A DNA stretch of 64,000 nt, from positions 1,759,501 to 1,823,500 of the forward strand of contig CP075895.1 in assembly GCA_018604165.1 (NCBI GenBank). The letters run 5' to 3'. Below, piece by piece: positions 1 through 9,181 of this stretch. A program made the position numbers and the translations under genes. Every line of letters begins with the position of its first letter. Positions within the stretch are counted from its first letter, which is position 1. The notes beneath the pieces are model-generated. The model worked only from the letters and a program-made list of their open reading frames with translations, was not told the origin of the DNA and did not search any database. Origin of the DNA: Chitinophagaceae bacterium LGM1. Its GTDB lineage: Bacteria > Bacteroidota > Bacteroidia > Chitinophagales > Chitinophagaceae.

Positions 1-979
1 CTTCGTCTGTAGCGGCCATGTGTACGGTAGTATCAGGTGCAACCCCATCTATCATATCCGTACCGTCAGATGTTCGTATCCTGCAGCTTGTGTATTTGAT
101 GCGCCACCCGTTCGAACATTCGTAAGATGATGTAAGGCCTGCACCGCCACCAGTAGTGTCGCCCATAGTGCGTACGTTAAAGAACGAACTGCTGCCTGCG
201 GCAAACAGATTGGGAACACCGTACATACGCCTGTTGGTCAATACCCATATCTTTTTACCCAGCTTCTTCTTATCGTTCTTATCTACAAACGTACCTGTCC
301 AGTCTGTAAACTCGTCTTTGGCGGTGCCTATTCTATATGCCGTTTGGAAGAGATAAATGCTGTAATCGTACCCCGCAGTGTCATACCCCATGTGGTTGAA
401 CAACGTGTACATGTTCTCGACATTGCTGCCCGTACTGTTTCGTACGTCTAATATAGTACCCTTTTTAGCTCCCAATTCTTTAAGCCTGTCCACTACCGCA
501 TTAATTTGTGCCTCTGTTACCTGCTGGTCGAAGTCGCCATAATACAGATAAGCTACTGAGTCCATAACCTTGTACAACAACGGACCTGTACGTTCTGCAC
601 CTGTCCAGTATTTACTCTCTAACAGCTGCTTATTAAAGTTTTCTTTATGGTTAAATGGTTTGCTATAGTACGACTTGGCAAAACCTGCATCCAAACTTAC
701 ATAAGGGTCTTGTAATATATTTACCATCAGCGCCAGGCTATCGAATAGCTCTCTATCAGTTAGCGTATCTGAAATACGTAGCATGTATTCAAATTGCACG
801 GAATCCCAATTCACACCTTTATAGCCAAACAATGCATAGCCCTTATCTAATGTGCGCCACACCTCGTCAAACACCTGCGTAGGACGGGCAGATTTCTTTT
901 TTGGCATCACCAATCGCTCGCACGAAACGGCAGCAAAAACCAAGGGTAAAACAACAAGTATATATATAAACTTCTTCAT
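1..979 (-). CDS. S41-family peptidase-like lipoprotein (partial, probable pseudoenzyme)
   Basis: The reading frame runs off the left edge; 326 codons are visible from the ATG at 977-979. The N-terminus is a lipoprotein signal ending in AAVSC (Cys20). Residues 35-90 (FDEVWRTLDKGYALFG, then DPYVSLD) resemble the helical N-terminal part of the S41 (C-terminal processing / tricorn-like) proteases. Residues 175-285 carry the S41 core (TILDVRNSTGSN, VLTNRRMYG, MGDTTGGGAG). In active family members the motif after LTNR normally contains the nucleophile Ser (ySAan); here it reads MYGVPN, so Gly254 sits where Ser is expected. Inference: a cell-surface or periplasmic protein with an S41 fold that may have lost catalysis. 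The C-terminus is not in the window. Confidence 0.75.
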   Translation of the reverse strand, partial: MKKFIYILVVLPLVFAAVSCERLVMPKKKSARPTQVFDEVWRTLDKGYALFGYKGVNWDSVQFEYMLRISDTLTDRELFDSLALMVNILQDPYVSLDAGFAKSYYSKPFNHKENFNKQLLESKYWTGAERTGPLLYKVMDSVAYLYYGDFDQQVTEAQINAVVDRLKELGAKKGTILDVRNSTGSNVENMYTLFNHMGYDTAGYDYSIYLFQTAYRIGTAKDEFTDWTGTFVDKNDKKKLGKKIWVLTNRRMYGVPNLFAAGSSSFFNVRTMGDTTGGGAGLTSSYECSNGWRIKYTSCRIRTSDGTDMIDGVAPDTTVHMAATDE

Positions 980-993
980 CAGGTAAAAGCTCG

Positions 994-1833
994 TTAGTAA
1001 TTGAATAAGAATGTGATAAGAAATGTATGCTCAGCACTGAATACTTTAATATCACCATCTCCTTTCATACGGTAATAGTCCCACTGATAGGTAAATCGCA
1101 GCTTATTACCATTCTTTATCGGGTATAAAATATGGAACCTGCTATTGAACCTGAAAAACCTACCGAATGAAGTAAAACGGTTGTTTGCAAATATCCTTTT
1201 AATAGTAGTCGATTCAGGGTCGAGCTCGGTACTGTGATTAAGGTAACCCGGACGCGACATATTAGCAAACAAAGGCATATTCAGGTCGAGTATTATGTGT
1301 CCTTGCCTGCCTTTAAAAGTTTGTTGTTTGGCTATCTTACCCGTTAGCCCAAGGACTATAGCATATTCATAAATATTACCTGTACTAGGCAAGTGCTTTG
1401 CGTTGCGGTGGCAGAATAAAGTAGAGAATAGCATCCCTGCCCTTACATCAAAATAGTTTTCATCCAACAATGCCAGCTTGTAGGTATGGCGATAATCCAT
1501 AGTAGCTTTTAGCTGTTGTACATTTGCCTTTAGCAATTCCTCGCTTTTGCGCCCCATATTCAGGTATGAGCCCTGAAAATTCAGTTCGGTAAACTTTACA
1601 TCATTTATTTTGGTATTGGATATAGCCACTGTACCCCCTACTTTCTCATAACGCATACCCGATATAAGCTCATCGTGAAATACCTGATATGTTGGCCCGG
1701 CACTAATGCCCAAGAAACGGGCATATTCTTTTTTAGATAACACCCCCTCGTCTTCTGCAATGTTTTGCGCATTGCCGTGTAGTGATACAGATAATAAGAG
1801 CAGCAAAAAAAAGCCCCCCGTCCGTAAAGCCAT
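994..1833 (-). CDS. Outer-membrane beta-barrel-like protein of unknown function
   Basis: 279 residues from the ATG at 1831-1833, chosen because it starts a clean signal peptide (hydrophobic leucine run, cleavage near GNAQ). An ATG 51 bases upstream would put 17 unlikely residues before it. The mature part alternates polar and hydrophobic residues and ends in FLFNY, an aromatic C-terminus typical of outer-membrane barrels. No family is recognised. It lies 14 bases upstream of the S41-like lipoprotein on the same strand, so the two are probably co-transcribed and may act together at the outer membrane. That functional link is inference. Confidence 0.6.
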   Translation of the reverse strand: MALRTGGFFLLLLLSVSLHGNAQNIAEDEGVLSKKEYARFLGISAGPTYQVFHDELISGMRYEKVGGTVAISNTKINDVKFTELNFQGSYLNMGRKSEELLKANVQQLKATMDYRHTYKLALLDENYFDVRAGMLFSTLFCHRNAKHLPSTGNIYEYAIVLGLTGKIAKQQTFKGRQGHIILDLNMPLFANMSRPGYLNHSTELDPESTTIKRIFANNRFTSFGRFFRFNSRFHILYPIKNGNKLRFTYQWDYYRMKGDGDIKVFSAEHTFLITFLFNY

Positions 1834-1886
1834 ACTATTTGTTTGAAACGTAATATTAGCAAATTCCCTGCATGAAACGTACATGA

Positions 1887-1926
1887 AAAAAGCCTTATCC
1901 GTTGCAGAATAAGGCTTTTTATATTT
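1887..1926 (-). terminator. Intrinsic terminator after ilvE
   Basis: A 12-bp perfect stem (1887-1898 with 1909-1920), 10-base loop, followed on the minus strand by a run of U. It lies 20 bases past the ilvE stop and just upstream of the next minus-strand gene, separating the two transcripts. Confidence 0.8.
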
Positions 1927-1939
1927 TCAACTATATGAG

Positions 1940-3004
1940 TTATGCTTTTACTACCCAGCTATGCCTATCGGCTACTTTGCCATAGCGTATATTGTTCATT
2001 TCGTCTTTCACCCATTCAGATATACCCCAGTCTTCCTGTGGCAATACCATGTGCATATCGTGATATGTAAGCTCTGCAATATGCGATATAGATGCGGCAG
2101 TACCTGTACCGAATGCTTCTTTCAGTTGATGGGTTTTATATGCTTCGGCTATCTCGTCTATACTTAGCGGGCGTTCTTCAACCGTTACACCTTTTTCGCG
2201 CAGCAGGGTAATAACGCTATCGCGGGTAACACCAGCCAAAATGGTTTCGCTTAGTTCGGGTGTTATTACTTTATCACCTATCACAAAAAACACATTCATG
2301 GTACCAATTTCCTGTACATATTTGTGCTCAAAGCCATCAGTCCATAATATCTGGTCGTAGCCCATTTTGCGTATTTGTGCAGTTGGGTACATACTGGCAC
2401 CGTAGTTGCCTGCCGCTTTGGTGAAGCCAATGCCACCGGGGAAAGCGCGCACATATTCGTCTTGCACATATATAGATACCGGCTTTGCATAATATGGCCC
2501 AGCAGGGCTGGTAATAATGAGGAAAGTAAATTTCTCAGCGGGTTTAACGCCAATAAACTCATCCGTTGCTATCATAAACGGGCGCAAGTAGAGAGATGTA
2601 CCCTCTTCTGTGGGTATCCAATCTTTATCGAGGGTTACCAAAGCGCGCATACCATCAATAAATATATCTTCTGGCACTGCAGGCATACCCATACGCTCGG
2701 CAGAGCGATTCATGCGCTTCCAGTTATCGTACGGACGAAAAATTACAGGTTCATCATCCTGATTCTTGTATGCTTTTACACCCTCAAATATCGCCTGCCC
2801 GTAGTGCATGAATGTAGTTGCAGGGCTTAGCGACAGGTTGTCGAAAGGTAGTATTTCGGGTTGTTTCCACTCGCCATTTTCGTAGTGTGCTACCAGCATG
2901 TGGTCTGCATACATTTTACCAAACTGGATGTTACTCCTGTCCAGCTCGTTGATGCGGCTCTTCTCTGCTTTTCTCACTTTTATATCCATAGTGGAAACAC
3001 TCAT
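1940..3004 (-). CDS. ilvE: Branched-chain amino acid aminotransferase (class IV PLP enzyme)
   Basis: 354 residues, normal length for the eukaryote-like BCAT branch common in Bacteroidota. It catalyses the last, reversible step of Leu/Ile/Val synthesis using 2-oxoglutarate/glutamate. Visible family marks: HYGQAIFEGVKAY near residue 67, YLRPF near 139, the PLP-lysine motif FTKAAGNYGAS with Lys196, and EIGTMNVFF followed by GVTRDSV. A second possible start six codons in (MDIKVRK, base 2989) fits the family equally well. It is transcribed alone, divergent from the recQ pair, with a strong terminator downstream. Confidence 0.93.
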   Translation of the reverse strand: MSVSTMDIKVRKAEKSRINELDRSNIQFGKMYADHMLVAHYENGEWKQPEILPFDNLSLSPATTFMHYGQAIFEGVKAYKNQDDEPVIFRPYDNWKRMNRSAERMGMPAVPEDIFIDGMRALVTLDKDWIPTEEGTSLYLRPFMIATDEFIGVKPAEKFTFLIITSPAGPYYAKPVSIYVQDEYVRAFPGGIGFTKAAGNYGASMYPTAQIRKMGYDQILWTDGFEHKYVQEIGTMNVFFVIGDKVITPELSETILAGVTRDSVITLLREKGVTVEERPLSIDEIAEAYKTHQLKEAFGTGTAASISHIAELTYHDMHMVLPQEDWGISEWVKDEMNNIRYGKVADRHSWVVKA

Positions 3005-3088
3005 AATAAAGAATTAATTTCGAGCAAAGAAACGAAAAAATACTGTAACGCCGAAGCCTGCAATGGCACAGGCTGTTAATCGTTAGTT

Positions 3089-3553
3089 ATGCAATCAATA
3101 CCCGATATTATCCAGTCTGATATAGTTACCGATAAACAAGATGTGTATTGGCAAGCCCTGCCCGATGCTATTCCTGTACAAGCGGTGCAGGCAATCATCA
3201 TTACTACCCCATTGGCAAGCGGCAGTAATGAAGAGGCACAATTACATAAGATAATACAGGCATGTAAGCTGGCAGAAAACGAATACTATATATACACTTT
3301 AGAACAGCCAACAGCATGGCATCAGCTACGCGACAGATTGCAACCTAAAGTAGTGTTACTGTTTGGTGTATTGCCACAGCAATTGGGTATCAGTGCTATG
3401 TTTGGTATTTACCATCCCAACAGGTTTGACGGCTGTATATGGATACCCTCTGTATCGATTGCCGAAATGGAAAAACACCCCGATACCAAAAAGCAACTGT
3501 GGGTAGATGCGTTGAAACCTGTGTTTATAGACAAAACCATTGGCAACCTCTAA
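3089..3553 (+). CDS. Hypothetical protein coupled to recQ
   Basis: 154 residues, no signal peptide or membrane segment. The centre has a hydrophobic strand (KVVLLFGVLP) followed by a conserved-looking stretch with PSVSIAEME and KKQLWVDALKPVF, which suggests a small alpha/beta domain. I do not recognise a named family with confidence. Its stop is only three bases before the recQ start, so the two are almost certainly translationally coupled. A role in DNA replication or repair is inferred from that context alone. Confidence 0.7.
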   Translation: MQSIPDIIQSDIVTDKQDVYWQALPDAIPVQAVQAIIITTPLASGSNEEAQLHKIIQACKLAENEYYIYTLEQPTAWHQLRDRLQPKVVLLFGVLPQQLGISAMFGIYHPNRFDGCIWIPSVSIAEMEKHPDTKKQLWVDALKPVFIDKTIGNL

Positions 3554-3556
3554 ATA

Positions 3557-5449
3557 TTGCAACAGCCCGTTACCATATTATCTCAATACTGGGGCTACCC
3601 TGCTTTTCGTGGCAATCAGGAAGCTATTATTAATGATGTATTACTGGGCAAAGATATACTCGCCCTGATGCCCACGGGTGGTGGCAAATCTATATGCTAC
3701 CAAGTGCCTGCACTGATGATGGATGGCTTATGCATTGTGGTATCGCCACTAATAGCATTGATGCAAGACCAGGTAGCAAGACTGAAAGAAGCCGGCATTG
3801 CAGCTGCCTGCATACATGCGGGTATCCACATACAGGGCGTAATAAGGGTGCTGGACAGCGCCGTTCATGGAGCGTACAAACTGCTCTATGTATCGCCAGA
3901 AAGATTGCAGACTACCCTATTCAACGAATACCTGCCTGCCATGCAGATTAGTTTTGTGGCAGTTGATGAGGCGCATTGTGTATCGCAATGGGGGCACGAT
4001 TTTCGCCCGGACTATTTGAAAATAGTATTGCTTAGAGATGTATTTGATAATATACCTTTTCTGTGCCTGACGGCTACAGCTACTACTGCTGTACAAAATG
4101 ATATTGCCCTACAACTGAAACTGCAAAGCCCTGTACTATATACACAAAGCTTCGAGCGAAGAAACCTATACTACACAGTACACTATACCGAAAACAAACA
4201 AAAAGAATTATTAGAGGCATTAATACAAACCAGCACATCATCTATTGTGTATTGCCGTAGCAGAAAACAAACAGAGGTATTGGTTGGCTACCTTGCACAA
4301 AACGGCATAGAAGCCATCAGCTACAATGCAGGCATGACGAAAGAGAAACGCGAAGATGCACAGCAGGCTTGGATGCAGAATAAAGTAAAAACCATCATTG
4401 CTACTACTGCTTTTGGTATGGGTATAGATAAGCAAGATGTAGGACTGGTGGTAAACTACGATGCACCTGAACATATAGAAGCCTATTATCAGGAGTCTGG
4501 CAGAGGCGGGAGAAACGGGCAGGCTGCACAATCGCTGATACTCTATAATCAAACAGACCTGAACAGGCTGGAAAGAAGTATAGAAATACAATTTCCGCCT
4601 ACAGATTATTTGCGCCATGTATATCAATGCGTGGCAGAATACCTGCAAATACCCATCAGTGCTGAGCCATACAGTTATTACGATTTCGACCTGAAAGATT
4701 TTTGTGAAAAATTTAAACTGGATGCCGCTATTGCCGCCAATGCACTGAAGCTATTGGAACAAGAAGGTTTATGGACATTGACGGAAGCTGTTTTCAATCC
4801 GCCAACCGTATTTATTACTTGTACAAGGCAAGAGCTTGATAATGTAATGAATACCTACCCTGAATTGGCATACTGCATCACTACCCTGCTGCGGCTCTAT
4901 GGTACTTTGTTTCAGTACCCAACTGCTATACGCACTGTAGCCATAGCCAAACAAATGAAAACCAACAAAGAGCAGGTTGAAAAACTGTTATTGAAACTGC
5001 ATGATATGGGTGTGCTTGAATACGCAACACAAAAAGAAGGACCACAATTATTTTTCCATCATTACCGGGTTGACAGCAAGCAACTCATCATCAACACCAA
5101 CCGTATTGCCAAATTAAAGAAACGACATGAGGAGCGTACGAATGCGATTGTTGCCTACCTGCATAACAACAACCAATGCCGTACCCGATTGCTGCTTGCT
5201 TATTTTGATGAAGAAAAACAAACAGATTGCAGACATTGTGATGTATGTGCATCGAAGCAAAAGCAAAACATCAGCCATACAGCCCTGCAAGAAAGCATAT
5301 TACAACATATAACAAAACCCATGAGTATTCACACAATAATGGAAGCACTAACGGGTTATGATAAACAACTTATTATGACTACCATACGTAGTATGATTGA
5401 CGAGAAAAGATTGCGCTTGTCGGCAGATGGGACAGTTACAAAAGCTTAG
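3557..5449 (+). CDS. recQ: ATP-dependent DNA helicase, RecQ family
   Basis: 630 residues. A 3'-5' superfamily 2 helicase that unwinds branched DNA during recombination and repair. Walker A MPTGGGKSICYQ (about 38-49), DEAH box AVDEAHCVSQWGHDFRP (135-151), motif III LTATAT, and motif VI YYQESGRGGRNG are intact. A Zn-binding RQC-type cluster follows (CRTRLLLAYF, then CRHCDVC). The C-terminus ends in a short winged-helix-like segment; no HRDC domain is visible. The only usable start is TTG at 3557, because an in-frame stop (3551-3553) lies just upstream and the conserved N-terminus starts at once. Its stop overlaps the convergent gene by four bases. Confidence 0.93.
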   Translation: MQQPVTILSQYWGYPAFRGNQEAIINDVLLGKDILALMPTGGGKSICYQVPALMMDGLCIVVSPLIALMQDQVARLKEAGIAAACIHAGIHIQGVIRVLDSAVHGAYKLLYVSPERLQTTLFNEYLPAMQISFVAVDEAHCVSQWGHDFRPDYLKIVLLRDVFDNIPFLCLTATATTAVQNDIALQLKLQSPVLYTQSFERRNLYYTVHYTENKQKELLEALIQTSTSSIVYCRSRKQTEVLVGYLAQNGIEAISYNAGMTKEKREDAQQAWMQNKVKTIIATTAFGMGIDKQDVGLVVNYDAPEHIEAYYQESGRGGRNGQAAQSLILYNQTDLNRLERSIEIQFPPTDYLRHVYQCVAEYLQIPISAEPYSYYDFDLKDFCEKFKLDAAIAANALKLLEQEGLWTLTEAVFNPPTVFITCTRQELDNVMNTYPELAYCITTLLRLYGTLFQYPTAIRTVAIAKQMKTNKEQVEKLLLKLHDMGVLEYATQKEGPQLFFHHYRVDSKQLIINTNRIAKLKKRHEERTNAIVAYLHNNNQCRTRLLLAYFDEEKQTDCRHCDVCASKQKQNISHTALQESILQHITKPMSIHTIMEALTGYDKQLIMTTIRSMIDEKRLRLSADGTVTKA

Positions 5450-6513
5450 TCAACATTTATCAGCGCATAAGCCCTGCCTGCTTTGTGATTGATGACAGCT
5501 ATATAGTTTCCTTTTGCAATATTACTTACGTCTATCCTTTTTGTATTCTGATATTGCGCTACAGATTTGCCTTGCATATCGTACACTTCAACAATAAAAG
5601 ACTGCCAGTTTGCAGGCACATCAATCGTTAAGTAACCACTTGTTGCAGGATTAGGATATACTTTCAAGATACTGATGGCAGGTGTTTCAGTAACGTTTAG
5701 CAAACCCGGACGATACATATCGCGATACCTGACTGTTGAAATCGTTTCTGTAGAACCAGTGATGGTAGCCGTCACCCATAGTATAGGATAGTGTTCGCCT
5801 GTTGCCAGCCATTTATACTCAACAGAATTTCTCGGAACACCCACAGCCGGTAATGGCCCTACTTTCACACTATCCACCTCGCGGATTTCAGAACGGACAC
5901 GGATGCAATTTACAGCAGTAGTAAAGAAGGGTGTTTTGATAGTCCCCCACCCGTCTACGGTGGTTTTACGGTGACCTTTTTGCCTGATGGAGCCAACAGT
6001 AGCAAGATTGAAATTGAGGTCGAAGCTGGTGCTATCATTCGTTACACCATATTGCAGGGGAAATTTGTAAACTTCATCCTCATCGGCATAAGCAGCAGGC
6101 GTTGGTATACCACTGATAGTAGCTGCAAAGCCCTCTGCAACAAACCTTGACGGGCTGCTTTTGATATTGAAAAATGTATACAGGTCTTTGATGGTAACAG
6201 GCAAACTAACACCCAAAGACGGAAAGCTATCGGCTACTTTATAACCATAAGCCGTGAGAGAAATAATACCAAACAAGGGGTTGACAGACAACGCGGTTCT
6301 GTAATTGGCAACCGACTGTGCAACAGGTACAAGGCTGCTATAATCCCATGTGTAACCAGCTCCGGTATTTGCCAGTACAATACCTGAAGCACCAGCCGTT
6401 ATACTGCTTCTTAAGGTATCGCCCACAACAGGCATATCAGAAGATACTATTTGTATTTGCGCGTTTGCATTCGTGCAATAAACTGATGCGAGTATTAACA
6501 GCCATTTTCTCAT
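5446..6513 (-). CDS. Secreted protein with T9SS type A sorting domain
   Basis: 355 residues. Signal peptide MRKWLLILASVYCTNANAQ. The body (about 20-270) has no recognised catalytic motif. The C-terminal ~75 residues form a type A sorting domain (LKVYPNPATSGYLTIDVP, then VEVYDMQGKSVAQY, ending GRAYALINVD), which sends proteins through the type IX system in Bacteroidota. The function of the N-terminal part is unknown. Its stop overlaps the end of recQ, leaving no room for a terminator between these convergent genes. Confidence 0.85.
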   Translation of the reverse strand: MRKWLLILASVYCTNANAQIQIVSSDMPVVGDTLRSSITAGASGIVLANTGAGYTWDYSSLVPVAQSVANYRTALSVNPLFGIISLTAYGYKVADSFPSLGVSLPVTIKDLYTFFNIKSSPSRFVAEGFAATISGIPTPAAYADEDEVYKFPLQYGVTNDSTSFDLNFNLATVGSIRQKGHRKTTVDGWGTIKTPFFTTAVNCIRVRSEIREVDSVKVGPLPAVGVPRNSVEYKWLATGEHYPILWVTATITGSTETISTVRYRDMYRPGLLNVTETPAISILKVYPNPATSGYLTIDVPANWQSFIVEVYDMQGKSVAQYQNTKRIDVSNIAKGNYIAVINHKAGRAYALINVD

Positions 6514-6560
6514 ATTGCTAAATTAATATTCTTTAATATTAATAGTAACTATTGGTAATA

Positions 6561-6594
6561 AAAAAACAGCCCTCTCAAAAAGAAAGGGCTGTTT
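6561..6594 (-). terminator. Intrinsic terminator after the ABC-F gene
   Basis: Perfect 10-bp stem (6564-6573 with 6585-6594), 11-base loop, then seven U on the minus strand. It sits 28 bases past the stop of the ABC-F gene. Confidence 0.8.
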
Positions 6595-6621
6595 GAAATA
6601 CTATAATATTAATAAACGCTA

Positions 6622-8253
6622 CTACGCAGGTTGCAAACCATACATTTCTGCTCGTACTGCTTTTACACGTGCATCGTTACGGTATTCGTCAAAACTCATT
6701 TCGCGGTCTATGAGGCCATTTGGCGTTAGCTCCAGCACACGGTCTGCAACGGTTTGTGCCAGTTCATGGTCGCGTGTAGTAAACAGAATTGTACCTTTAA
6801 AATCTTTCATGCCGTTGTTGAGCGCGGTAATACTTTCCAAATCCAAGTGGTTGGTTGGTTCATCCAGCATCAGCACATTGCCTTTCAGCATCATCATACG
6901 GCTCAGCATACAACGCATTTTTTCACCACCACTCAACACGGTACATTTTTTCAATGTTTCCTCTCCGCTGAATAACATACGTCCCAAGAAACCACGAATG
7001 AAAGTTTCGTCTTTCTCTTCACTGTATTGGCGTAGCCAGTCTATCAGGTTCAGGTCTTTACCTGCAAAGTATTCGCTGTTATCGTTTGGCAAATAAGTAG
7101 TAGTAATGGTTACACCCCATTTGAACATACCTTGAAAATCGGTATCCTCACCTGCCAGTATTTTGTAGAATGCACTGGTAGCAAGTCCATTATCTGCAAG
7201 GATGGCAATTTTCTGTCCACGCTTAAGGTCGAAGTTGATGTCTTTAAACATCACTTCTCCATTTCGTACTTTGCTCAATCCCTTTACTTCTAATATCTGG
7301 TCGCCAGCATCGCGTACCTGATTGTTGAATAAGATGGCAGGATATTTACGGTTACTAGCCGTCATATCTTCTATCTTAATCTTATCCAATGCTTTCTTAC
7401 GGCTGGTTGCCTGTTTCGATTTTGAGGCGTTGGCAGAGAAACGGGCGATAAATTCTTTCAGTTCGGCAATCTTATCTTCCGCTTTCTTATTAGCATCCGT
7501 GCGTTGTTTCAACAACAACTGGCTCGACTCGTACCAGAAAGAATAGTTACCAGTGAAGATTGATATTTTACCGAAATCTATATCCGCTACGTGTGTACAC
7601 ACGGCATCCAAAAAGTGACGATCATGCGATACTACCAATACTATCTTATCATAATCTGCCAGAAAATCTTCGAGCCATGAGATAGTTTCAAGGTCAAGGT
7701 CGTTGGTAGGTTCATCGAGTAGCAGTATGTCGGGGTTACCAAATATAGCTTGTGCCAATAACACACGTACTTTCTGGTTACCATCCAATTCTTTCACCAA
7801 TCGATTGTGGAAATCTTCTTTTATACCGAGGTTGCTCAATAAGGTTGCAGCATCACTTTCCGCATTCCAACCGTCCATTTCTGCAAATAAGCCTTCCAGT
7901 TCGCCCGCTTTCAGGCCATCTTCTTCTGTAAAATCTTCTTTGGCATAGATGGCATCTTTATCCTTCATCACTTTGTACAACTTATCGTTGCCCATGATAA
8001 CGGTTTCCAATACCGTAAAATCATCGTATGCATAGTGGTTTTGCTTCAACACACTCATACGTTGGTCTTTACCAATCTCTACCTTGCCTGTAGTGGGATC
8101 TATTTCACCACTCAGTATTTTCAGAAAGGTAGATTTGCCCGCACCATTCGCACCGATGATACCGTAGCAATTGCCCTCGGTAAAACGGATATTCACATCT
8201 TCAAACAACACACGCTTGCCATAGCGAAGCGATAAATTAGAAACTGAAAGCAT
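6622..8253 (-). CDS. ABC-F family ATPase, YbiT-like
   Basis: 543 residues, two ATP-binding cassettes in one soluble chain joined by a charged helical linker; family members bind ribosomes and regulate translation. The first site has a normal Walker A (GANGAGKSTF, about 36-45), Walker B LLLDEPTNDLD and switch His SHDRHFL, but its signature reads LDGNQKVR rather than LSGG. The linker carries FSANASKSKQATSRKKALDKI, as in E. coli YbiT. The second cassette keeps signature LSGGEKMR and Walker B MLDEPTNHLD, but its Walker A reads ADNGLATSAF without GKS/T, and the switch region is TTRDHE rather than SHD. The second site is therefore probably weak or inactive; I believe this is shared by Bacteroidota relatives. 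Confidence 0.9.
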   Translation of the reverse strand: MLSVSNLSLRYGKRVLFEDVNIRFTEGNCYGIIGANGAGKSTFLKILSGEIDPTTGKVEIGKDQRMSVLKQNHYAYDDFTVLETVIMGNDKLYKVMKDKDAIYAKEDFTEEDGLKAGELEGLFAEMDGWNAESDAATLLSNLGIKEDFHNRLVKELDGNQKVRVLLAQAIFGNPDILLLDEPTNDLDLETISWLEDFLADYDKIVLVVSHDRHFLDAVCTHVADIDFGKISIFTGNYSFWYESSQLLLKQRTDANKKAEDKIAELKEFIARFSANASKSKQATSRKKALDKIKIEDMTASNRKYPAILFNNQVRDAGDQILEVKGLSKVRNGEVMFKDINFDLKRGQKIAILADNGLATSAFYKILAGEDTDFQGMFKWGVTITTTYLPNDNSEYFAGKDLNLIDWLRQYSEEKDETFIRGFLGRMLFSGEETLKKCTVLSGGEKMRCMLSRMMMLKGNVLMLDEPTNHLDLESITALNNGMKDFKGTILFTTRDHELAQTVADRVLELTPNGLIDREMSFDEYRNDARVKAVRAEMYGLQPA

Positions 8254-8355
8254 TTATCTAAATCAAAAATTAAAAATCAAAAAGAAAAAACAGTTAATAT
8301 GTTCTGTTTCAAGAGGTGCAAAGGTACAGAAAACAATGCGGACTACCATATAATA

Positions 8356-8383
8356 CTACAGGTGTGCTATTGCACACCTGTAG
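8356..8383. terminator. Hairpin between the YdcF-like and ABC-F genes
   Basis: Perfect 12-bp stem (8356-8367 with 8372-8383) and four-base loop, 24 bases past the YdcF-like stop and 100 bases before the ABC-F start. No clear U tract follows on either strand, so it may end or stabilise the upstream message rather than be a classical terminator. Confidence 0.45.
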
Positions 8384-8406
8384 CCACATTATAATACACC
8401 CCTACA

Positions 8407-9096
8407 CTATAAAGCTTCTAATTTTCCGTCCGGGTATTTTGCCCAATCAATGTCCTTACCCAAAGTACCACGGAAGCGTTTGAAGAATGATTCCTGCTCG
8501 GTGATTGATACAAAATTGTTCACTTTAGCTTTACGTGGGTTTATTTTCGGGTTGAGATATGAATAGGCTGCCAAAGTATCTGTAACAAATGGCAGGCGAC
8601 CTATTTGTGTACTGAACCTTTTTTCAAGAAAAGCCTTAAGCATAAAAGACTGAAAAGGGTCTGTAGCCAATGCCAGCGATTTGAAACCTTGTTCTTTTGC
8701 TACTAAATAAGAATAGTACACATTTTCAGTACTATGTCTGGCGTTTGTATCGTAAAAAATATGCTCTTTAGGTATGCCTAATTGCTCGGCATATAAGCCC
8801 ATAATCACTGCTTCTTTGTAGGGAGAGTAAACGGCAGCACCTGAATAGATAACATTCTTGGCAATACCATTTTTGTACAATACCCAAGACCATAATACCC
8901 TTGCTTTCATCACACTATCCCAACTGCCATTGTTAAAAGGAATACCCGGCACTATAATGGCATCATATACTTTGCCCTCTTGTACGGCTTTAGTGTATAG
9001 CTTTTGCGGACCTTTGCGAGGTGTGAGGCAACTTGCCATTTGGACTATCAGGGCAGAAGCTATCATGATATATGCTACCGACAATAATTTTTTCAT
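8407..9096 (-). CDS. YdcF/SanA/ElyC-family (DUF218) lipoprotein
   Basis: 229 residues. N-terminal lipobox MASC (Cys23) marks it as a lipoprotein. The DUF218 core is visible: DAIIVPGIPFNNG, then KNVIYSGAAVYSPYKEA, GIPKEHIFYDTNARHSTENV and FKSLALATDPFQS. The family has a Rossmann-like fold and is linked to cell-envelope or polysaccharide metabolism; substrates are mostly unknown. It lies downstream of mutS on the same strand with an 85-base gap, so co-transcription is possible. Confidence 0.82.
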   Translation of the reverse strand: MKKLLSVAYIMIASALIVQMASCLTPRKGPQKLYTKAVQEGKVYDAIIVPGIPFNNGSWDSVMKARVLWSWVLYKNGIAKNVIYSGAAVYSPYKEAVIMGLYAEQLGIPKEHIFYDTNARHSTENVYYSYLVAKEQGFKSLALATDPFQSFMLKAFLEKRFSTQIGRLPFVTDTLAAYSYLNPKINPRKAKVNNFVSITEQESFFKRFRGTLGKDIDWAKYPDGKLEAL

Positions 9097-9181
9097 ACTT
9101 GTGATTGTATTTTAATAAACGTCTGAAACGGATATTATGTTCATGCAATCACCATAAAATTATGTCATATAATAATCAACC

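Noticed and set aside
3089-3553. DNA polymerase III psi subunit
   Set aside because: A vague resemblance in length and context only; no diagnostic motif, so left as hypothetical.
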